From contig JAWMQL010000004.1 in the NCBI GenBank assembly GCA_033283165.1, positions 310,001 through 374,000 on the forward strand: a stretch of 64,000 nt of DNA, given 5' to 3'. Of the stretch, positions 61,732-64,000 are shown in pieces. The translations under genes were made by a program, and so were the position numbers. Within the stretch, counting starts at the first letter, position 1. Each line of letters opens with the position of its first letter. Under the pieces are notes generated by a model, which worked only from the letters and a program-made list of their open reading frames with translations, ran no database searches and had not been told where the DNA came from. Origin of the DNA: JAWMQL01 sp033283165. Its GTDB lineage: Bacteria; Pseudomonadota; Gammaproteobacteria; Pseudomonadales; Halieaceae.

Positions 61732-63459
61732 TTACTGCTGGCCTTCCGCGTACCAGGTGCGGAAACGGGCGTAGTTGGGGGTATCCAGGTTTTCGTTGCC
61801 GCCGTGGTTGATCACCGGGTCGATGGGCACGTGGATCACGGTGGGCTTGCCGCTGGCGAAGGCCTGCTCGATGGCGGCGCCGAGCTCTTCTCCCTGCTCC
61901 ACGTACATGCCCTGGCAGCCGAGCCCCTCGGCGATCTGGTCGAAGCGCACATCCTTGCTCCAGTGCACGCCCGGCTCGTTGGTCTTGCCGTGGCCGAAGG
62001 TGCGCTTGTAGACGCCCACTTCCAGGCCCCAGGCATTGTCGACCGCGACCACGATGACCATGGGCAGGTTGAAACGGCTCACCACTTCCAGCTCCCCGAT
62101 GTGGTACAGGAAGGCCGAGTCACTGGTGGTGAACAGCACCGGCCGCTGGCCGCCATCGGCAATAGACGCCCCGACGGCGTAGGGCAGGCCTGTGCCCAGG
62201 CAGCCGAAGTTCTGGTTCCAGATTACGTCCCGTGGCTTGGACTGCAGGTAGGTCCAGGTGAAGATCACCGTGCAGCCGCCGTCGCGCACGTGAATGGCGT
62301 TCTCGGGCATGGCCCCGGTGGCCTCGATTACCCACTGCCCGGTGTGGACCCGGCCGCTGTCGGTGCTGAAGTCCTGCTCGGCCAGCGCGGCCAGGCGCTG
62401 TTTGTCCTCCTCGATCCAGCGCGACAGGTCGGGATGCTCGGCGCGCGGGCTGTCTTTCAGGGCCGCGGTGAGCTGCGGCACCACGGTGCGCAGGTCGCCC
62501 ACCAGCGGTACGTCGATGGGGCGGTTGATGCCGATGGCTTCCGCGTCCAGCTCGATGGAAATCCACTTGCGGTCCACGTTCCCCTCGGCCCACAGGAAGC
62601 CGCGGCCGTAGTGCACCGGCTCGCCGATCTCGGTGCCGATGGCCAGCACCACGTCGGACTTCGCCACGATCTCGTCCGCCACCTCGGCGAACAGGTAGGG
62701 GAAGGTGCGGTCCTCGATGCCCTCGATAAAGGCGTTGCCGCCGGAGGTCTGCAGGACCGGGCAGCCCATCAGCTCCGCCAGTTCCCTGACCTTCTGGCCG
62801 GCGCGGGTGCACTGCACCGCGTGACCGGTCAACAGCACCGGGCACTCGGCGTTCCTGATCAGCTCCGCCGCCTGGGCCACCATGCCGGCGTCGGCGCCGG
62901 GTTCCACCAGGCGGTACTGCGAAGGCGGCAGGGCCGGTGGTACGTCCAGCTCCTCGAGGATGACGTGGGAGGGATACTCGATGTAGACCGGGCCGGGGGT
63001 GCCGGACTGGCTGACCCGCAGGGCGTGGCGGATGATTTCATCGGTCTGGTCTGCGTACTCGATGCTGGTGCTCCACTTCACCGAATTCTTGAACAGGTCT
63101 TCCTGCTGGATGAACTGGATGCGGCCGCGGCGTACGCGGCGCTCGGTAATACGGGCGCGCTGGCCGCCGATGAAGATCACCGGGCAGTTCTCCACCAGGG
63201 CATCCATCATGGCGCCAGAGGCGAGCGCGATGCCCGGGCCCAGGGTGGCGATGGCCAGGGCCGGTTTGCCGGTCATGCGGGTGTAGCCCTCGGCCATGAA
63301 GCCGGTGGCCAGCTCGTGGTGCGGGGTGACGATGTTCCAGCCGCGCTCCTCGGCGGCGACGAACAGGTGCACGAAGTTGGGATCGGGAATACCGAAAATG
63401 GTATCGACGCCCTCGGCCTCAAACAGTTCCAGGATGCGTTCGTAAACTTTAACGGCCAT
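61732..63459 (-). CDS. ThDP-dependent lyase/decarboxylase-like enzyme
   Basis: Protein of 575 residues, three-domain ThDP enzyme (PYR, central, PP). The activating Glu49 lies in TPHHELATGFMAEGYTRMTGKPAL, and the PP domain has TTSDSAFLYHIGELEVVSRFN and VVAVDNAWGLEVG. It differs from the IlvB in this window (no QWLGMVRQWQ). Candidates are 2-hydroxyacyl-CoA lyase, oxalyl-CoA decarboxylase-like, benzoylformate decarboxylase-like, or acetolactate synthase-like paralogue. Clustering with aldehyde dehydrogenase and CoA genes favours an aldehyde-producing lyase, which is inference. Confidence 0.85.
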   Translation of the reverse strand: MAVKVYERILELFEAEGVDTIFGIPDPNFVHLFVAAEERGWNIVTPHHELATGFMAEGYTRMTGKPALAIATLGPGIALASGAMMDALVENCPVIFIGGQRARITERRVRRGRIQFIQQEDLFKNSVKWSTSIEYADQTDEIIRHALRVSQSGTPGPVYIEYPSHVILEELDVPPALPPSQYRLVEPGADAGMVAQAAELIRNAECPVLLTGHAVQCTRAGQKVRELAELMGCPVLQTSGGNAFIEGIEDRTFPYLFAEVADEIVAKSDVVLAIGTEIGEPVHYGRGFLWAEGNVDRKWISIELDAEAIGINRPIDVPLVGDLRTVVPQLTAALKDSPRAEHPDLSRWIEEDKQRLAALAEQDFSTDSGRVHTGQWVIEATGAMPENAIHVRDGGCTVIFTWTYLQSKPRDVIWNQNFGCLGTGLPYAVGASIADGGQRPVLFTTSDSAFLYHIGELEVVSRFNLPMVIVVAVDNAWGLEVGVYKRTFGHGKTNEPGVHWSKDVRFDQIAEGLGCQGMYVEQGEELGAAIEQAFASGKPTVIHVPIDPVINHGGNENLDTPNYARFRTWYAEGQQ

Positions 63460-63537
63460 GTTGGGTTTATCCTCTTGAGTTATCGCGTTGTATTCGGGAT
63501 TAATGGTGTTCTGGAAGCCGGGGCTGCAAGGCCCCGG

Positions 63538-64000
63538 TCAGTCGTCCAGCAACTTCGGTGAGCCCTGGCCCATGTACTGGGATAGCACCCGGTGGAAGTT
63601 GGTGACCTTGCGCTCCTGGTGCGGGTTGGGCAGGGTGCCGCGGAAACCGCGCGACTTCATGCCCTTCTGTACCCACTCCATGTTGGAGAAATCCTGCGCC
63701 AGCACCGCACCCCACTTTTCGGCGGTCGCCTCGGCGTGCACCCACTCGGTTTTCGGCTCCTCGCCCTCGGGGAAACGCTCCAGGGCATAGGATTCGAAAA
63801 TGCACTTGTTGGGGTCGTCGCCGTAGGGTCGGGTGCGGTAGCACAGGGCGAAGGTCACCCCCTGCAGGATGGTCTGGTTCGGGAACAGGCTCCAGGCCAG
63901 GCCCGCCTCTGACATGGTCTCCGGCGGAATCTCGGGCCAGATCACGCCGCGGGCAGCGTCATCCGCCTTGGCCGAAGCCATCATGTGGGCAATCACCTTA
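63538..64000 (-). CDS. Rieske non-heme iron oxygenase, C-terminal part
   Basis: The gene continues beyond the window edge; about 154 residues of its C-terminus are visible. It shares KADDAARGVIWP, FPNQTILQGVTFALCYRTRPYG and SNMEWVQKGMKSRGFRGTLPNP with the alpha subunit at 55421-56785, so it is a paralogue of it. The Rieske and iron sites lie outside the window. It is 78 bases upstream of the ThDP gene and is likely the first or an earlier gene of that operon. Confidence 0.85.
   Translation of the reverse strand, partial: KVIAHMMASAKADDAARGVIWPEIPPETMSEAGLAWSLFPNQTILQGVTFALCYRTRPYGDDPNKCIFESYALERFPEGEEPKTEWVHAEATAEKWGAVLAQDFSNMEWVQKGMKSRGFRGTLPNPHQERKVTNFHRVLSQYMGQGSPKLLDD

Noticed and set aside
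60961..63561. Long plus-strand open frame of 866 codons opposite the aldehyde dehydrogenase and ThDP genes
   Set aside because: Same composition artefact; the opposite strand encodes clear enzymes with complete motifs.
1..64000. CRISPR array, tRNA, rRNA, IS transposase or integrase
   Set aside because: No regularly spaced repeats, no tRNA-like cloverleaf or CCA end, no rRNA-like stretch and no transposase or integrase motifs were seen on reading the window.

Overview
The window reads as a chromosomal segment of a G+C-rich gammaproteobacterium, probably a marine member of the Cellvibrionales/Halieaceae type; this placement is inference from gene content. Supporting it are a HexR-controlled Entner-Doudoroff block (hexR, eda, two gap-type genes, ppc), a TonB-dependent receptor, a PQQ dehydrogenase, an iron superoxide dismutase, and many lipid/aromatic catabolism families (Rieske oxygenases, CoA ligases, SDRs, MaoC-like, NTF2-like proteins). 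No rRNA, tRNA, CRISPR array, IS transposase or origin was recognised.

Region 1 (1-11.9 kb) is an accessory catabolic island that looks AT-richer than the rest. Plus-strand genes are a DUF1214-type protein, a sulfotransferase, an SDR and an NTF2-like protein, followed by a decayed SDR. Minus-strand genes are a TonB-dependent receptor, a P450, an exported DUF1214-like protein and an NTF2-like protein. Both divergent promoters (416-756 and 10702-11039) carry variants of the same inverted repeat (TAATCAT...ATGATTA). A MarR-type regulator is encoded beside the second one, so it may control the whole island.

Region 2 (11.9-29.4 kb) holds sodB, ilvE, ilvB, an M14 peptidase, small secreted proteins, a dehydrogenase, and a tightly packed set of DcaP-type porin, lipoprotein amidase and exported glutaminase. 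It then has DoxX, nitroreductase, an HSL-type esterase, a badly decayed second esterase, a PACE transporter, a NUDIX protein and an exported D-2-hydroxyacid dehydrogenase.

Region 3 (29.5-42.1 kb) is central carbon metabolism: an IlvD/Edd dehydratase with a quinohemoprotein dehydrogenase, then convergent hexR and the operon eda / GAPDH-like / gap / ppc behind a textbook HexR palindrome. The GAPDH-like protein lacks the catalytic cysteine. MobA-like and XdhC-like molybdenum cofactor genes and an SDR follow.

Region 4 (42.2-64 kb) is a second catabolic region: tandem TetR regulators coupled to a Rieske oxygenase, two acyl-CoA ligases, SDRs, a double-hotdog dehydratase, enoyl-CoA hydratase and acyl-CoA dehydrogenase homologues, a CaiB/BaiF CoA-transferase, two further Rieske oxygenases (one cut by the window edge), a GntR regulator, aldehyde dehydrogenase and a ThDP-dependent lyase/decarboxylase-like enzyme. 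Together they suggest oxidation and CoA-dependent shortening of a ring-containing or branched hydrophobic acid. The substrate cannot be read from the sequence. At least six gene remnants (SDR, TetR, amidohydrolase, esterase, NmrA-like, TonB receptor) show active gene turnover.
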